Positions 11,177 through 20,850 of a DNA stretch of 64,000 nucleotides are shown piece by piece (the stretch's first letter is position 1; every line of letters begins with the position of its first letter). The DNA comes from Silanimonas sp. (lineage in GTDB: Bacteria > Pseudomonadota > Gammaproteobacteria > Xanthomonadales > Xanthomonadaceae): assembly GCF_027530345.1 (NCBI RefSeq), contig NZ_JAPZQK010000018.1, positions 186,001-250,000 on the forward strand, read 5' to 3'. Below the pieces are notes generated by a model. It worked only from the letters and a program-made list of their open reading frames with translations, searched no databases and was not told the origin of the DNA. Both the position numbers and the translations under genes were made by a program.

Positions 11177-12334
11177 ATGGACACGACTGCCGCCCCCGCC
11201 CGCCGCTTCGAACTCGTCACCGAGACCTACCCGCCGGAGATCAACGGCGTGGCGCTCACCGTGCAGGCCCTGCACGATGGGCTGAAGGCGCTCGGGCACG
11301 ACGTGGGCCTCGTGCGCCCCGCCCGCCCGGGCGAGCTCTGCGATGGCTCCCCTGAATTGCTCCGCGTGGACGGCGCACCGATCCCGCGCTATCCCGGCAT
11401 GCGCTTCGGCCTGCCGGCCGGCCGGAAGCTGGCGGCGCGCTGGATGCGCCAACGGCCGGACGCGATCTACATCGCCACCGAAGGGCCGTTGGGCTGGTCG
11501 GCGTTGCGCGCGGCGAAGCGGCTGCGCATCCCCGTGGCCACCGGCTTCCACACGCGCTTCGACGACTACGTGGGCCGCTACGGCGCCGGATTCCTCGCGC
11601 CTTGGGTGTTCGCTTGGCTGCGCCGCTTCCACAACCGCGCCGACGCCACCCTCGTGCCGACGGGCGAGCTGGTGGAACAGCTGACGGCGCAGGGTTTCCG
11701 CCACGCCCGCCGCCTCGGCCGGGCGGTGGATACCGTGCGATTCCACCCGGCCTTCCGCGCCGACGCGCTCCGCGAACAGTGGGGCGTCGGCCCGGATGAC
11801 CTCGCCATCGTGCACGTCGGCCGTCTCGCGCCGGAGAAGAACCTGCCGCTGCTGATGCGCTGCTACGAGGCCCTCAAGGTCGAGAAGCCAACGACAAAGC
11901 TCGTGCTGGTCGGCGACGGTCCGGAACGGCCGGCGCTCGCCGCACAGCATCCCGAGGTGATCTTCGCCGGCACCTTGCGCGGCGACGCCTTGGCCGCGCA
12001 CTTCGCCTCCGCCGACCTGTTCTGCTTCCCGAGCCTCTCGGAAACCTTCGGCAACGTCACGATTGAAGCCATGGCCTCGGGCCTGCCGACGGTCGCGTTC
12101 GATTACGGTGCAGCGCGCGAGCACCTCCGCAACGGTGTGCACGGCGCGGCGCTTGCCTTCGGTGACGAGACGGCCTTCCTCGCGCGCTTCCTCGATGTCG
12201 CCCTCTCCCCGCAGCGGATCGGGATGGGCCAAGCCGCCCGCGAGGCCGTCGAGGGCCTGTCGCCGGACCGCGTCTCGCGCGACTTCGCCGATCTGCTCAT
12301 CCAACTCGCCAACCCACTCGAGAGGGCTGCCTGA
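11177..12334 (+). CDS. GT4-type glycosyltransferase (MgtA/SqdX-like fold family)
   Basis: 385 aa MDTTAAPARRFELVTETYPPEINGVALTVQALHDGLKALGHDV; GRLAPEKNLPLL; ETFGNVTIE EX7E motif. Confidence 0.85.
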   Translation: MDTTAAPARRFELVTETYPPEINGVALTVQALHDGLKALGHDVGLVRPARPGELCDGSPELLRVDGAPIPRYPGMRFGLPAGRKLAARWMRQRPDAIYIATEGPLGWSALRAAKRLRIPVATGFHTRFDDYVGRYGAGFLAPWVFAWLRRFHNRADATLVPTGELVEQLTAQGFRHARRLGRAVDTVRFHPAFRADALREQWGVGPDDLAIVHVGRLAPEKNLPLLMRCYEALKVEKPTTKLVLVGDGPERPALAAQHPEVIFAGTLRGDALAAHFASADLFCFPSLSETFGNVTIEAMASGLPTVAFDYGAAREHLRNGVHGAALAFGDETAFLARFLDVALSPQRIGMGQAAREAVEGLSPDRVSRDFADLLIQLANPLERAA

Positions 12335-12876
12335 TGATGACGCGCTCCGCCCTGGTCCAACGCGAACACCACTGGTGCCTGCAGTTGAATGGCTGGTGCA
12401 CGTACCGCGCCGTGCGCCTCTACTTCAAGGCCGTCAGCCGCTTGGGCGACGGCGTGTTCTGGTACGCGATGATGGCGGTGCTGGCGGTCTTCGGCGGCGA
12501 GGAAGGCCTGCACGCCGCCGCGCACATGGCCGTGGTCGGCGGCATCGCGGCCATCCTCTATCGGCGCATGAAGGGCTTCTTCCGTCGCGCCCGCCCCTGC
12601 CACCGCGACCCGGCGGTGCGGGCCTGGGTGGCGCCGCTGGACGAATTCAGTTTCCCGTCGGGGCACACGCTGCATGCCGTCAGCTTCACGCTCGTCGCGC
12701 TGGCCCACTATCCTGGCTTCGCCGTTTGGCTGATTCCGTTCACCGCCAGCATCGCGGTGTCGCGCGTGTTCCTCGGCGTGCATTACCCGAGCGATGTGCT
12801 CGCCGCCACCAGCATCGGCGCCACCCTCGCCGGGATCGCGCTGTGGGTGGTGCCGGGCGTCAGCTTGCTCGGCTGA
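12334..12876 (+). CDS. PAP2-family membrane phosphatase
   Basis: 180 aa; KGFFRRARP, PSGH and SRVFLGVHYPSD = complete PAP2 tripartite motif; ATGA overlap with the glycosyltransferase. Confidence 0.87.
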   Translation: MMTRSALVQREHHWCLQLNGWCTYRAVRLYFKAVSRLGDGVFWYAMMAVLAVFGGEEGLHAAAHMAVVGGIAAILYRRMKGFFRRARPCHRDPAVRAWVAPLDEFSFPSGHTLHAVSFTLVALAHYPGFAVWLIPFTASIAVSRVFLGVHYPSDVLAATSIGATLAGIALWVVPGVSLLG

Positions 12877-13456
12877 TCGGCCGCAAGCGGAACGTCAGCG
12901 TGTGCGCCACGTCGAGGCCACCCTCGGCTTCCGGCCAGCCCAGCGTGCAGCGCAGGTCGTCGCGACGCACGTAGCCGCGCTTGCCCCACAGCGCCTCGTT
13001 GCCGCGATAGTCCGGCGTACGTCGTGGATCGGAGGTATCGCGGTCCACCGCGCAGAACGCCGTCCAGTCGAAACGCCCCAGCGCCGCCGCGTGGGCTTCG
13101 CGCGCGTCGAAGAAGGCGTGTCCGAGCCCGCGGCCGCGATACTCGGGCAGCAACACCGATTCCCCGAAGTAGAACACCCGCGCGATGTCGATCCCTGCCG
13201 CCTCGAACGGCGCGCGGAAGGCCTCGGCATCGTCGGCCAGCGGCAGGCCGCTCGACGCGCCAACGATGCGTCCGCCATCCATGGCCAGCACGAACAGGCT
13301 GTCGGGCGAACGGACGTACACCTCGAGGTAGGCCCGCTCGTACGCCTCGTTGCCCGCGTACAGGTAGGGCCATTCGCGGAACACGCCGATGCGCAGGCGC
13401 GCGAGGTCGGGGAGGAACGGCCCGACCTCCGCACCGCGGACGATGCGAACCGCCAT
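12860..13456 (-). CDS. GNAT family N-acetyltransferase
   Basis: 198 aa; VLLPEYRGRGLGHAFFD acetyl-CoA binding motif A. Confidence 0.75.
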   Translation of the reverse strand: MAVRIVRGAEVGPFLPDLARLRIGVFREWPYLYAGNEAYERAYLEVYVRSPDSLFVLAMDGGRIVGASSGLPLADDAEAFRAPFEAAGIDIARVFYFGESVLLPEYRGRGLGHAFFDAREAHAAALGRFDWTAFCAVDRDTSDPRRTPDYRGNEALWGKRGYVRRDDLRCTLGWPEAEGGLDVAHTLTFRLRPISRAS

Positions 13457-15297
13457 CAGCCCGCTGCCACGGCCTCGACGCCACCGGCCTTCGCCTTCTC
13501 CGCCGCGATCCAGGCCCGAACCTGCTGCTGCAGCAGGGTCATCGGCAGCGACCCGTTCGTCAGCACCACGTCGTGGAAGGCCGCGAGGTCGAAGCCCTCG
13601 CCGAGTTCGCGCTTCGCTTCGTCGCGCAGTTCGACGATGGTGTTCATGCCGACCTTGTAGGCCAGCGCCTGCCCCGGCATCACGAGGTAGCGCTCGATCT
13701 CGGCGACGACATCCGTCTGCGGCATACCGGTCTTCTCGACCATGTAGTCGATCGCCTGCTCGCGCGTCCAGCGCTTGTGGTGCAGGCCGGAATCGACCAC
13801 GAGGCGGACGGCGCGGAACATCTCGGCCTGCAGGCGGCCGAGGTCGTCCAGCGGCGTCGGTTGGAAGCCGATCTCCGAAGCGAGCTTCTCGGAATACAGC
13901 GCCCAGCCTTCCGAGTAGGCGGTGAACGGCAGCAGCTTGCGGAAGGTCGGCACGCCCTGGATTTTCTGCTGGATCGCGAGCTGGAAGTGATGCCCGGGAA
14001 TACCCTCGTGATAGGCCAGCGTGCGCATGCTGAAGCGCGGGATCTCCTGCACGCTGCGCAAGTTGGCGTAGAACACGCCAGGACGCGAACCGTCCAGCGC
14101 CGGCGGCTGGTAGTAGGCGCCCGGCGAGGTTTTCTCCTTGAACTCGGGGATGCGCTCCACCTTCACCGGCTGCGTCGGGCGCACGTTGAAGTGCGGGCCG
14201 AGACCAGCGTCGATGGTGTCGATCATCGCTTGGTAGTCAGCGAGGATCTGCGCGCGTCCCTCGTCGGTGTCGGGATAGAGCTGGTCCGGGCGCGCAGCGA
14301 TCGTGCGCACACGCTCACCGATCGTGCCCACGGCGAGGCCTTCGCCCTGGAGGATGGCGTCCATCTCGCCTTCGATGCGCGCCACCTCGCGCAGGCCGAG
14401 TTCGTGGACCTGTTCCGGCGTCATGTCGATGGTGGTGTGCACGCGGATCTGGTGCTGGTAGAACGCCTCGCCGTCCGGCAGGGCCCAGACGCCGTGGTTG
14501 CCGGTGGTCTTCGGCAACAGGGCCACGTAGTCGTCGATCCAGCCCTGGTAGGCCGGGTAAACCTGCTCGCGGATCACCGCTTCCGCGTCCGCCAGCAGGC
14601 GCTGCTGTTCGGCCTCGGCGATGGCCTCGTCGGCCTTGGCCATCTTGTCGGCCAGCGCGGTATAGAGGATGTTCTGCTTCGGCTCGGTGGCGACGAAGGC
14701 CTGCATTTCCGCCGTCACTTTCTCCACCACGAAGGTGGGCGGAATGATGCCGAGCTGCTCGCGCTGGGCCATGCCCTCACGCACCTGCGCCGCCACCCGC
14801 GGGATCTCGCGCAGGCGGGCCACGTAGGCCTCGGCGCCGGCGAGCCCGGCCACGCGGTGCTGCGAGGCCATGAAGCTCGGCAGGCTGCTCTGGATGCCGA
14901 ACAACTGGTTGAGCGGGTAGTCATGGAAGCGGAAGCGCTCGCCGTCGGCCTGCGTCTGCAGGAACACCTCGAGGACGTCGTAGCTGAGGGCGTCGTCCAG
15001 CGCCGCGCGGTCGTAGCTGCGCAAAGTGGCGAGGTCGGCCTTCAGCTTGGCCATCTGTTCCTCGCCCTTCGCGAGGGAATAGTCGTCCAGCTCGTCGGCG
15101 GTCCAGTCGATGGACGGCGGCAGCATGCCGAGGCTCGAGATGATCTGCGGGCTCTCGAGCGCGAATTCCGCGAACACCCGCTCGTAGAAGATGCGGATGC
15201 TGACCGGCTTGAAATAGAGGCTGTGCAGAACGAACAACGTCACTGCGAGCAGCAGCAGGAGCGCGCCGCGGAACGTCCAGCGGAACAACTTGGCCAT
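13456..15297 (-). CDS. DUF885 family protein (HExxH-like membrane-anchored hydrolase)
   Basis: 613 aa from MAKLFRWTFRGALLLLLAVTLFVLHSLYF; RTLAYHEGIPGHHFQ and YSEGWALYSEKLA motifs typical of DUF885; ORF-track start (16608) is spurious upstream extension. Confidence 0.85.
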   Translation of the reverse strand: MAKLFRWTFRGALLLLLAVTLFVLHSLYFKPVSIRIFYERVFAEFALESPQIISSLGMLPPSIDWTADELDDYSLAKGEEQMAKLKADLATLRSYDRAALDDALSYDVLEVFLQTQADGERFRFHDYPLNQLFGIQSSLPSFMASQHRVAGLAGAEAYVARLREIPRVAAQVREGMAQREQLGIIPPTFVVEKVTAEMQAFVATEPKQNILYTALADKMAKADEAIAEAEQQRLLADAEAVIREQVYPAYQGWIDDYVALLPKTTGNHGVWALPDGEAFYQHQIRVHTTIDMTPEQVHELGLREVARIEGEMDAILQGEGLAVGTIGERVRTIAARPDQLYPDTDEGRAQILADYQAMIDTIDAGLGPHFNVRPTQPVKVERIPEFKEKTSPGAYYQPPALDGSRPGVFYANLRSVQEIPRFSMRTLAYHEGIPGHHFQLAIQQKIQGVPTFRKLLPFTAYSEGWALYSEKLASEIGFQPTPLDDLGRLQAEMFRAVRLVVDSGLHHKRWTREQAIDYMVEKTGMPQTDVVAEIERYLVMPGQALAYKVGMNTIVELRDEAKRELGEGFDLAAFHDVVLTNGSLPMTLLQQQVRAWIAAEKAKAGGVEAVAAG

Positions 15298-15366
15298 GGA
15301 ACCCCCTCCGTGTGGAAGTCCGCATGCTAGCGCGGGCCACGGGTGCACAGCGCTAGACTGCGCGCC

Positions 15367-16209
15367 ATGAACTACCGCCACGCCTTCCACGCCGGCAACC
15401 ACGCCGATGTCCTGAAGCACGTCACCCTGCTCGCCTGGCTCGACGCGCTCACCGCCAAGGACAGCCCGGTGTTCGTACTCGACACCCACGGCGGCCGCGG
15501 GCACTACGCCCTGGATGCCGAAGCGGCGGAACGCACGGGCGAAGGCCAGGCGGGCATCGGTCGGCTCTGGGGCCGGCATGGTCTGCCCGCGGCGGTGCAG
15601 CGCCTGTGCGAGGTCGTCGGCCGCTCGAACCCCGACGGACGGCTCCGCGCCTACCCCGGTTCGCCGCGGATCGCCCTCGCCGCCCTGCGCCCACAGGATC
15701 GCCTCGCCGCCTGCGAACTCCAGCCGGAAGAAGCCGCGACCCTGAAGGCGAACCTCGCCGGCGATCCGCGCGCCGCCGCCCATGCGCGCGACGGCTACGA
15801 AGCCACCCGGCCCCTGCTGCCGCCGAAGGAGAAGCGCGGCCTGGTGCTCATCGACCCGCCTTACGAAGCCCAGGAAGCGGAGTACCCGCGCGTCCTCGAG
15901 GCCGTTGGCACGGCGCTCGAACGCTGGCCCACCGGCGGCGTGGCGGTCTGGTATCCGATCAAGCAGCGGCGGGCGCTGCACGGCTTCTTCCGCCAGGCCA
16001 CCCTGCTCGCCCCGCGCGGCCTGCTGTGCGCGGAGGTCCTCGTCCGCCCCGACGATTCGCCGCTGCGGCTCAACGGCAGCGGCATGCTGATGTTCCACCC
16101 GCCGTGGAAGCTCGACGCCGCGCTCGCCCCGGCCCTGCCGGTGCTGGCCCGGATGCTTGGGGAGCACCACGCCTCGCACCGGCTGGAGTGGCTGCGCCCG
16201 GCGCCTTGA
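15367..16209 (+). CDS. rlmJ: 23S rRNA (adenine2030-N6)-methyltransferase RlmJ
   Basis: MNYRHAFHAGNHADVLKHV N-terminus and LVLIDPPYE (DPPY) motif. Confidence 0.92.
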   Translation: MNYRHAFHAGNHADVLKHVTLLAWLDALTAKDSPVFVLDTHGGRGHYALDAEAAERTGEGQAGIGRLWGRHGLPAAVQRLCEVVGRSNPDGRLRAYPGSPRIALAALRPQDRLAACELQPEEAATLKANLAGDPRAAAHARDGYEATRPLLPPKEKRGLVLIDPPYEAQEAEYPRVLEAVGTALERWPTGGVAVWYPIKQRRALHGFFRQATLLAPRGLLCAEVLVRPDDSPLRLNGSGMLMFHPPWKLDAALAPALPVLARMLGEHHASHRLEWLRPAP

Positions 16210-16275
16210 CACCGTTTGGCTTGCCGCAGGCCCGGCCAAGGGCGATGCTCGGCCCAACATCACGGAGCCCCCGCC

Positions 16276-17562
16276 ATGGCCGCCCTGCCCCAACGCGTCC
16301 TCATCGTCGAGAACTCCCGCAGTTACGCCGGCATGCTGGCTGAAGCGATGGAGGAACGCGCCGGGCTGCCGGTCGTCCTCGCGCGCACGATGGCCGAAGC
16401 CGAAACGGCACTCGCCGCGAACCCGGACATCTTCCTCGTGCTGAGCGGGCTGGTCCTTCCCGACGCCGCGCAGGACGCCATCATCGACCGCTTCGCCGAG
16501 ACCGGCCTGCCGATCGTCGTCGTGTCGAGCAAGTACGACGAGGCATTGCGTGACCGTATCCTCGGCCGCAGCGTCGTCGATTACGTCATCAAGAGCGCAC
16601 CCGGACACCTCGAGTACCTGGCTTGGCTGGCCCAGCGCCTGGACCGCAACCGCCGCATCGCCGCACTCGTCGTCGACGACTCACCGTCGGCACGATTGAT
16701 GGTCGCCGAGCTGCTGTCGTCCTACGGCTTCCGCGTGCTGCTGGCCAGCAGTGGCGAGGACGGCCTGCTTGCGGTGGATCAGGACCCGGGCATCCGCCTC
16801 GTCATCACCGACCACGAAATGCCCGGCCTCACCGGCGTCGACCTCAGCGCCAAGCTGCGCGAACGTTACGCGCGCGACCGCATGGCGATCATCGGCGTGT
16901 CGGGCGCCAACAAGCCGGAGCTCGTGGCGCGCTTCCTGAAGAACGGCGCCAACGACTTCCTGCACAAGCCGTTCTCGCGCGAGGAATTCTTCTGCCGCGT
17001 CTCGCAGAACGTCGACAACCTCGACCTCATCGGCACGCTGCAAGATCTCGCGACGAAGGATTTCCTCACCGGCCTGTCCAACCGCCGCCATTTCTTCGAG
17101 CTCGCCGAGCGCCGCATCGATGCGCTGCATGCCGCGGGCCGCGAGTGCGCCGTGGCCACGCTCGACATCGATCACTTCAAGAAGATCAATGACACCTGGG
17201 GCCACGACGGCGGCGACCTCGCCCTCAAGTCCGTCGCTCGCGCACTGCAGGCGCACATGCGTGCCGAGGACGTCGTCGCCCGCTTCGGCGGCGAGGAGTT
17301 CGTGGTGCTGGCGGGCGATCTCGATGCCGATTCCAGCCGCGCTTACTTCGAGGCGCTTCGCGAGCGCATCGCCGCCCTCTCGGTGGAGCTGCCCGACGGC
17401 CGCACCTTCTCGCTGACCACCAGCATCGGCGTCTGCCGCCTGCCTGCCAGCAGCGCCAAGGTGCCGATGCATGCCGCGCTCAACGAGTCGGACCGCATGC
17501 TGTACATCGCCAAGGCGGGTGGGCGGAATCGCGTGGAGATGACGGCGTCGACGTCGGCCTGA
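16276..17562 (+). CDS. REC-REC-GGEEF response regulator, putative diguanylate cyclase (PleD-like architecture)
   Basis: Two receiver-like domains followed by RAEDVVARFGGEEF (I-site RxxD plus GGEEF). Confidence 0.9.
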   Translation: MAALPQRVLIVENSRSYAGMLAEAMEERAGLPVVLARTMAEAETALAANPDIFLVLSGLVLPDAAQDAIIDRFAETGLPIVVVSSKYDEALRDRILGRSVVDYVIKSAPGHLEYLAWLAQRLDRNRRIAALVVDDSPSARLMVAELLSSYGFRVLLASSGEDGLLAVDQDPGIRLVITDHEMPGLTGVDLSAKLRERYARDRMAIIGVSGANKPELVARFLKNGANDFLHKPFSREEFFCRVSQNVDNLDLIGTLQDLATKDFLTGLSNRRHFFELAERRIDALHAAGRECAVATLDIDHFKKINDTWGHDGGDLALKSVARALQAHMRAEDVVARFGGEEFVVLAGDLDADSSRAYFEALRERIAALSVELPDGRTFSLTTSIGVCRLPASSAKVPMHAALNESDRMLYIAKAGGRNRVEMTASTSA

Positions 17563-17567
17563 TTCGG

Positions 17568-18254
17568 GTGGCGAAGCCTCTGCCATTCGCGTGGGGCAAT
17601 GCGCGGCGCATTGCACTCGGGGCTATGCTGCTGGCCTCGGTACCCGCGCTCAGCCCGATTTCCAACGAGTGGGCGAGGCAGATTGGTGAAAGGAACGCTG
17701 CTGCCCGGATCGCGCGCGAGCAGGCCGACGCGTCGGGCATGTTTAGTTGCCACGTATCCGAACCAGGGCTCCCCAAGTTCACGCATGAGTTGATGCCGCC
17801 GCCCACGTCGACTTGGGAGATTCTCATCTTCCCGAGCTTTTTCGACAGGATCGTGCTCGGGGTCGATGGACGACGATGGACCGTCAGCACGTACGACCAT
17901 CAGGACCGCACGTCCACGGAAAGCGTTCTCGGGCGACCGACGTGGAACGGCTCGGCAACGCTACCACCCAACGAAAACGACGTTTTCGTGAAGCTCTTCG
18001 ACAGCGCGCTGCGCACGGCATCCTTGGAACCGTACCAGTACCATCACCTCGATGGCACGATGCTGCACGTCCGTGATCGCATGGGCCGCTGCGCACAGCT
18101 GCATTTGCACGGCGCCGGCACACGCGGCGACCGCATCGTGGCCGTGCTGGACGAGCTGGCGTCGTTGCTACTCGCGGCCTCTCAGGCAAACAACACCATC
18201 GATGCGGCCGAACTCAAGCGCGTCGCCCGCGAAGCTCGCCTTCTGACGCGATAA
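17568..18254 (+). CDS. Hypothetical protein with N-terminal hydrophobic segment (GTG start)
   Basis: 228 aa ORF, 5 nt after the DGC stop, terminated by a strong hairpin; no family recognised. Confidence 0.55.
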   Translation: MAKPLPFAWGNARRIALGAMLLASVPALSPISNEWARQIGERNAAARIAREQADASGMFSCHVSEPGLPKFTHELMPPPTSTWEILIFPSFFDRIVLGVDGRRWTVSTYDHQDRTSTESVLGRPTWNGSATLPPNENDVFVKLFDSALRTASLEPYQYHHLDGTMLHVRDRMGRCAQLHLHGAGTRGDRIVAVLDELASLLLAASQANNTIDAAELKRVAREARLLTR

Positions 18255-18288
18255 CGAAAAAACCCGCCTTCCGGCGGGTTTTTTCGTT
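18253..18288. terminator. Bidirectional intrinsic terminator between the hypothetical ORF and pnp
   Basis: AACGAAAAAACCCGCC-ttcc-GGCGGGTTTTTTCGTT, perfect 16-bp inverted repeat with A/T tracts on both sides. Confidence 0.92.
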
Positions 18289-18312
18289 CCAGCTCGGCAG
18301 TGAGGCGAAGGC

Positions 18313-20415
18313 TTAGACGCCCTCGCCCTCGGCCACGGCCTTGATCGACAGGCGGATGCGGCCCTGCTTGTCGACTTCCAGCACCTTGACCTGCACCACG
18401 TCGCCTTCCTTCAGCTTGTCGCTGACCTTCTCGACGCGCTCGTCCGAGATCTGCGAGATGTGCACCAGGCCGTCCTTGCCGGGGGCGATCGTCACGAACG
18501 CACCGAAGTCCATGATCTTGGCGACCTTGCCTTCGTAGATGCGGCCCGGCTCGACGTCCGACGTGATCTGCTCGATGCGCGCCTTCGCGGCCTGCGCGGC
18601 AGCGGCATTCACCGACGCGATGACGATGGTGCCGTCGTCCTTGATGTCGATCTGCGTGCCGGTTTCCTTGGTGATGGCCTGGATGGTCGAGCCACCCTTG
18701 CCGATCACTTCGCGGATCTTGTCCGGGTGGACCTTCATCGTCAGCAGGCGCGGCGCGTAGTCCGAGAGCTCGGCGCGCGGGGCCGAGAGGCCCTTCGCCA
18801 TCTCGCCGAGGATGTGCAGACGACCGGCCTTGGCCTGCGTCAGCGCGATCTTCATGATCTCCTCGGTGATGCCTTCGATCTTGATGTCCATCTGCAGGGC
18901 GGAAATACCCGTCTGCGAACCGGCCACCTTGAAGTCCATGTCGCCGAGGTGGTCCTCGTCACCGAGGATGTCGGACAGCACGACGAAGTTGTCGCCTTCC
19001 TTCACCAGGCCCATCGCGATGCCCGCGACCGGCGCCTTCACCGGGATGCCGGCGTCCATCATCGCGAGCGACGAGCCGCAGACCGAGGCCATCGACGACG
19101 AACCGTTCGACTCGGTGATCTCCGAGACGGCGCGGATCGTGTACGGGAAGCTCTCCATGTCCGGCATGACGGCGAGCACGCCGCGCTTGGCGAGGCGGCC
19201 GTGGCCGATCTCGCGACGCTTCGGGCCCATCATGCGGCCGGCTTCACCGACCGAGTACGGCGGGAAGTTGTAGTGGAACAGGAAGTGTTCCTTCGACTCG
19301 CCTTCGGCGGCGTCGATGATCTGGCCGTCGCGCGCGGTGCCGAGGGTGGCGACCACGAGGGCCTGCGTCTCGCCGCGGGTGAACAGGGCCGAGCCGTGGA
19401 CGCGCGGCAGCACGCCGACGCGGACGGTGATCGGGCGGACGGTGTCGAGCGCACGGCCGTCGATGCGGACCTTGGTGGTCAGCACGGAGTCGCGCATGGT
19501 CTGGTACTCGAGCTCGCCGAACTCCTTCGAGGCTTCACCGGCCGACCAGCCGTTGGCTTCGATCTGCGGGGCGAGGGCGGCCATCACGTCCTTCTTCAGG
19601 GCGCCGATGGCGTCGCGGCGCTGCAGCTTGTCCGTCACCTTGAAGGCGTCGGCAAGGCGCGTGCCGACGGCGGCCTTCAGCGCGGCCACGAGGGCCTCGT
19701 TGCGGGCCGGGGCGGCCCAGGTGCCCCAATCCTTCTGGCCGGCTTCCTTGACCAGTTCGTTGATGGCGTTGATGACCGTGCGGCCGGCGTTGTGGCCGAA
19801 GGTCACGGCGCCGAGCATCACTTCTTCGGAGAGCAGCTTGGCTTCCGACTCCACCATCAGCACGGCGTTGGCCGTGCCGGCGACGACGAGCTCGAGCTCC
19901 GAGGTCTTCAGCTGGGTGGTGGTCGGGTTGAGGATGTACTGGCCGTTGGCGTAACCGACCTTGGCGGCGCCGATCGGGCCCGAGAACGGGATGCCCGACA
20001 GGGCCAGCGCGGCCGAGGCGCCGATCATCGCCGGGATGTCACCCTCGACTTCCGGGTTCAGCGAGACGACGGTCGCGATGACCTGCACTTCGTGGCGGAA
20101 GCCTTCCGGGAACAGGGGGCGGATCGGACGGTCGATCAGGCGTGAGGTCAGCGTCTCACGCTCGGTCTGGCGGCCTTCGCGCTTGAAGAAGCCACCCGGG
20201 ATGCGGCCACCGGCGTAGAACTTCTCCTGGTAGTCGACGGTCAGCGGGAAGAAGTCCATGCCTTCACGGAGGTTCTTGTTGCCGACGACGGTCACGAGGA
20301 CGACGGTGTCCGCCATCTTGACGAGGACGGCGCCACCGGCCTGGCGGGCGATCTCGCCCGTTTCCAGCGTCACTTCGTGCTGGCCGTACTGGAAGGTCTT
20401 CGAATATTTCGCCAC
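18313..20415 (-). CDS. pnp: Polyribonucleotide nucleotidyltransferase
   Basis: 700 aa; two RNase PH cores, KH ([16 protein letters not shown]) and S1 domains. Confidence 0.97.
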   Translation of the reverse strand: MAKYSKTFQYGQHEVTLETGEIARQAGGAVLVKMADTVVLVTVVGNKNLREGMDFFPLTVDYQEKFYAGGRIPGGFFKREGRQTERETLTSRLIDRPIRPLFPEGFRHEVQVIATVVSLNPEVEGDIPAMIGASAALALSGIPFSGPIGAAKVGYANGQYILNPTTTQLKTSELELVVAGTANAVLMVESEAKLLSEEVMLGAVTFGHNAGRTVINAINELVKEAGQKDWGTWAAPARNEALVAALKAAVGTRLADAFKVTDKLQRRDAIGALKKDVMAALAPQIEANGWSAGEASKEFGELEYQTMRDSVLTTKVRIDGRALDTVRPITVRVGVLPRVHGSALFTRGETQALVVATLGTARDGQIIDAAEGESKEHFLFHYNFPPYSVGEAGRMMGPKRREIGHGRLAKRGVLAVMPDMESFPYTIRAVSEITESNGSSSMASVCGSSLAMMDAGIPVKAPVAGIAMGLVKEGDNFVVLSDILGDEDHLGDMDFKVAGSQTGISALQMDIKIEGITEEIMKIALTQAKAGRLHILGEMAKGLSAPRAELSDYAPRLLTMKVHPDKIREVIGKGGSTIQAITKETGTQIDIKDDGTIVIASVNAAAAQAAKARIEQITSDVEPGRIYEGKVAKIMDFGAFVTIAPGKDGLVHISQISDERVEKVSDKLKEGDVVQVKVLEVDKQGRIRLSIKAVAEGEGV

Positions 20416-20496
20416 GTTCTGCTCTCTGGTTGTCTTTCGTTTCAGTCCGGCCGGGGGCCCCTGCCCCCTGGCTCGGTTGCCGCGTTGCCGCGGCGT

Positions 20497-20512
20497 GGGG
20501 TTTTCAAACCCC
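20497..20512 (-). other. rpsO-pnp intergenic hairpin 2
   Basis: GGGGTTT-tc-AAACCCC perfect 7-bp stem. Confidence 0.5.
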
Positions 20513-20520
20513 GAAAAGCA

Positions 20521-20544
20521 GCGCGGCGCATTTCTGCGCCGCGC
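20521..20544 (-). terminator. rpsO-pnp intergenic hairpin 1 (candidate terminator or RNase III site)
   Basis: GCGCGGCGCA-tttc-TGCGCCGCGC perfect 10-bp stem directly after rpsO; short T-rich stretch (tgcttttcgg) on the minus strand. Confidence 0.6.
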
Positions 20545-20554
20545 GGGGTATCAC

Positions 20555-20815
20555 TTAACGACGGAGGCCGAGGCGCTCGATGAGCGTCTTGTAGCGCTCA
20601 ACGTCCTTGTCCTTCAGGTAGGCCAGCAGGCGACGGCGGGTATTCACCATCTTGAGCAGGCCGCGACGGCTGTGGTGGTCCTGCTTGTGGGCCTTGAAGT
20701 GTTCCGTCAGCTGCTCGATGCGGGCCGACAGCAGGGCGACCTGGACTTCCGGCGAACCGGTGTCGTTGGCGCCGCGCGCGAACTGGGAAATGATCTGGTT
20801 GGAATCGATGCTCAT
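20555..20815 (-). CDS. rpsO: 30S ribosomal protein S15
   Basis: 86 aa; [36 protein letters not shown]. Confidence 0.98.
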   Translation of the reverse strand: MSIDSNQIISQFARGANDTGSPEVQVALLSARIEQLTEHFKAHKQDHHSRRGLLKMVNTRRRLLAYLKDKDVERYKTLIERLGLRR

Positions 20816-20816
20816 G

Positions 20817-20850
20817 GACGTTCTCGTGATGCGGAAGGCGCAGGAACGTC
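20817..20850 (-). promoter_or_regulatory. Inverted repeat immediately upstream of the rpsO start codon
   Basis: GACGTTC ... GAACGTC 7-bp arms; 1 nt separates the arm from the ATG. Confidence 0.45.

Noticed and set aside
8143-11355. 1070-aa plus-strand ORF opposite the PhoD-like and TonB-receptor genes
   Set aside because: Antisense to two clearly homologous genes; translation is Arg/Val/Glu/His-rich without domains, a typical high-GC shadow ORF.
15298-16608. N-terminal extension of the DUF885 ORF (1050 aa in the track)
   Set aside because: It runs antisense through rlmJ and into the DGC gene; the real start is MAKLFRWTF... at 15297.
18460-20145. 561-aa plus-strand ORF opposite pnp
   Set aside because: Shadow ORF of a highly conserved gene on the other strand; Arg/Asp/His-rich low-complexity composition.
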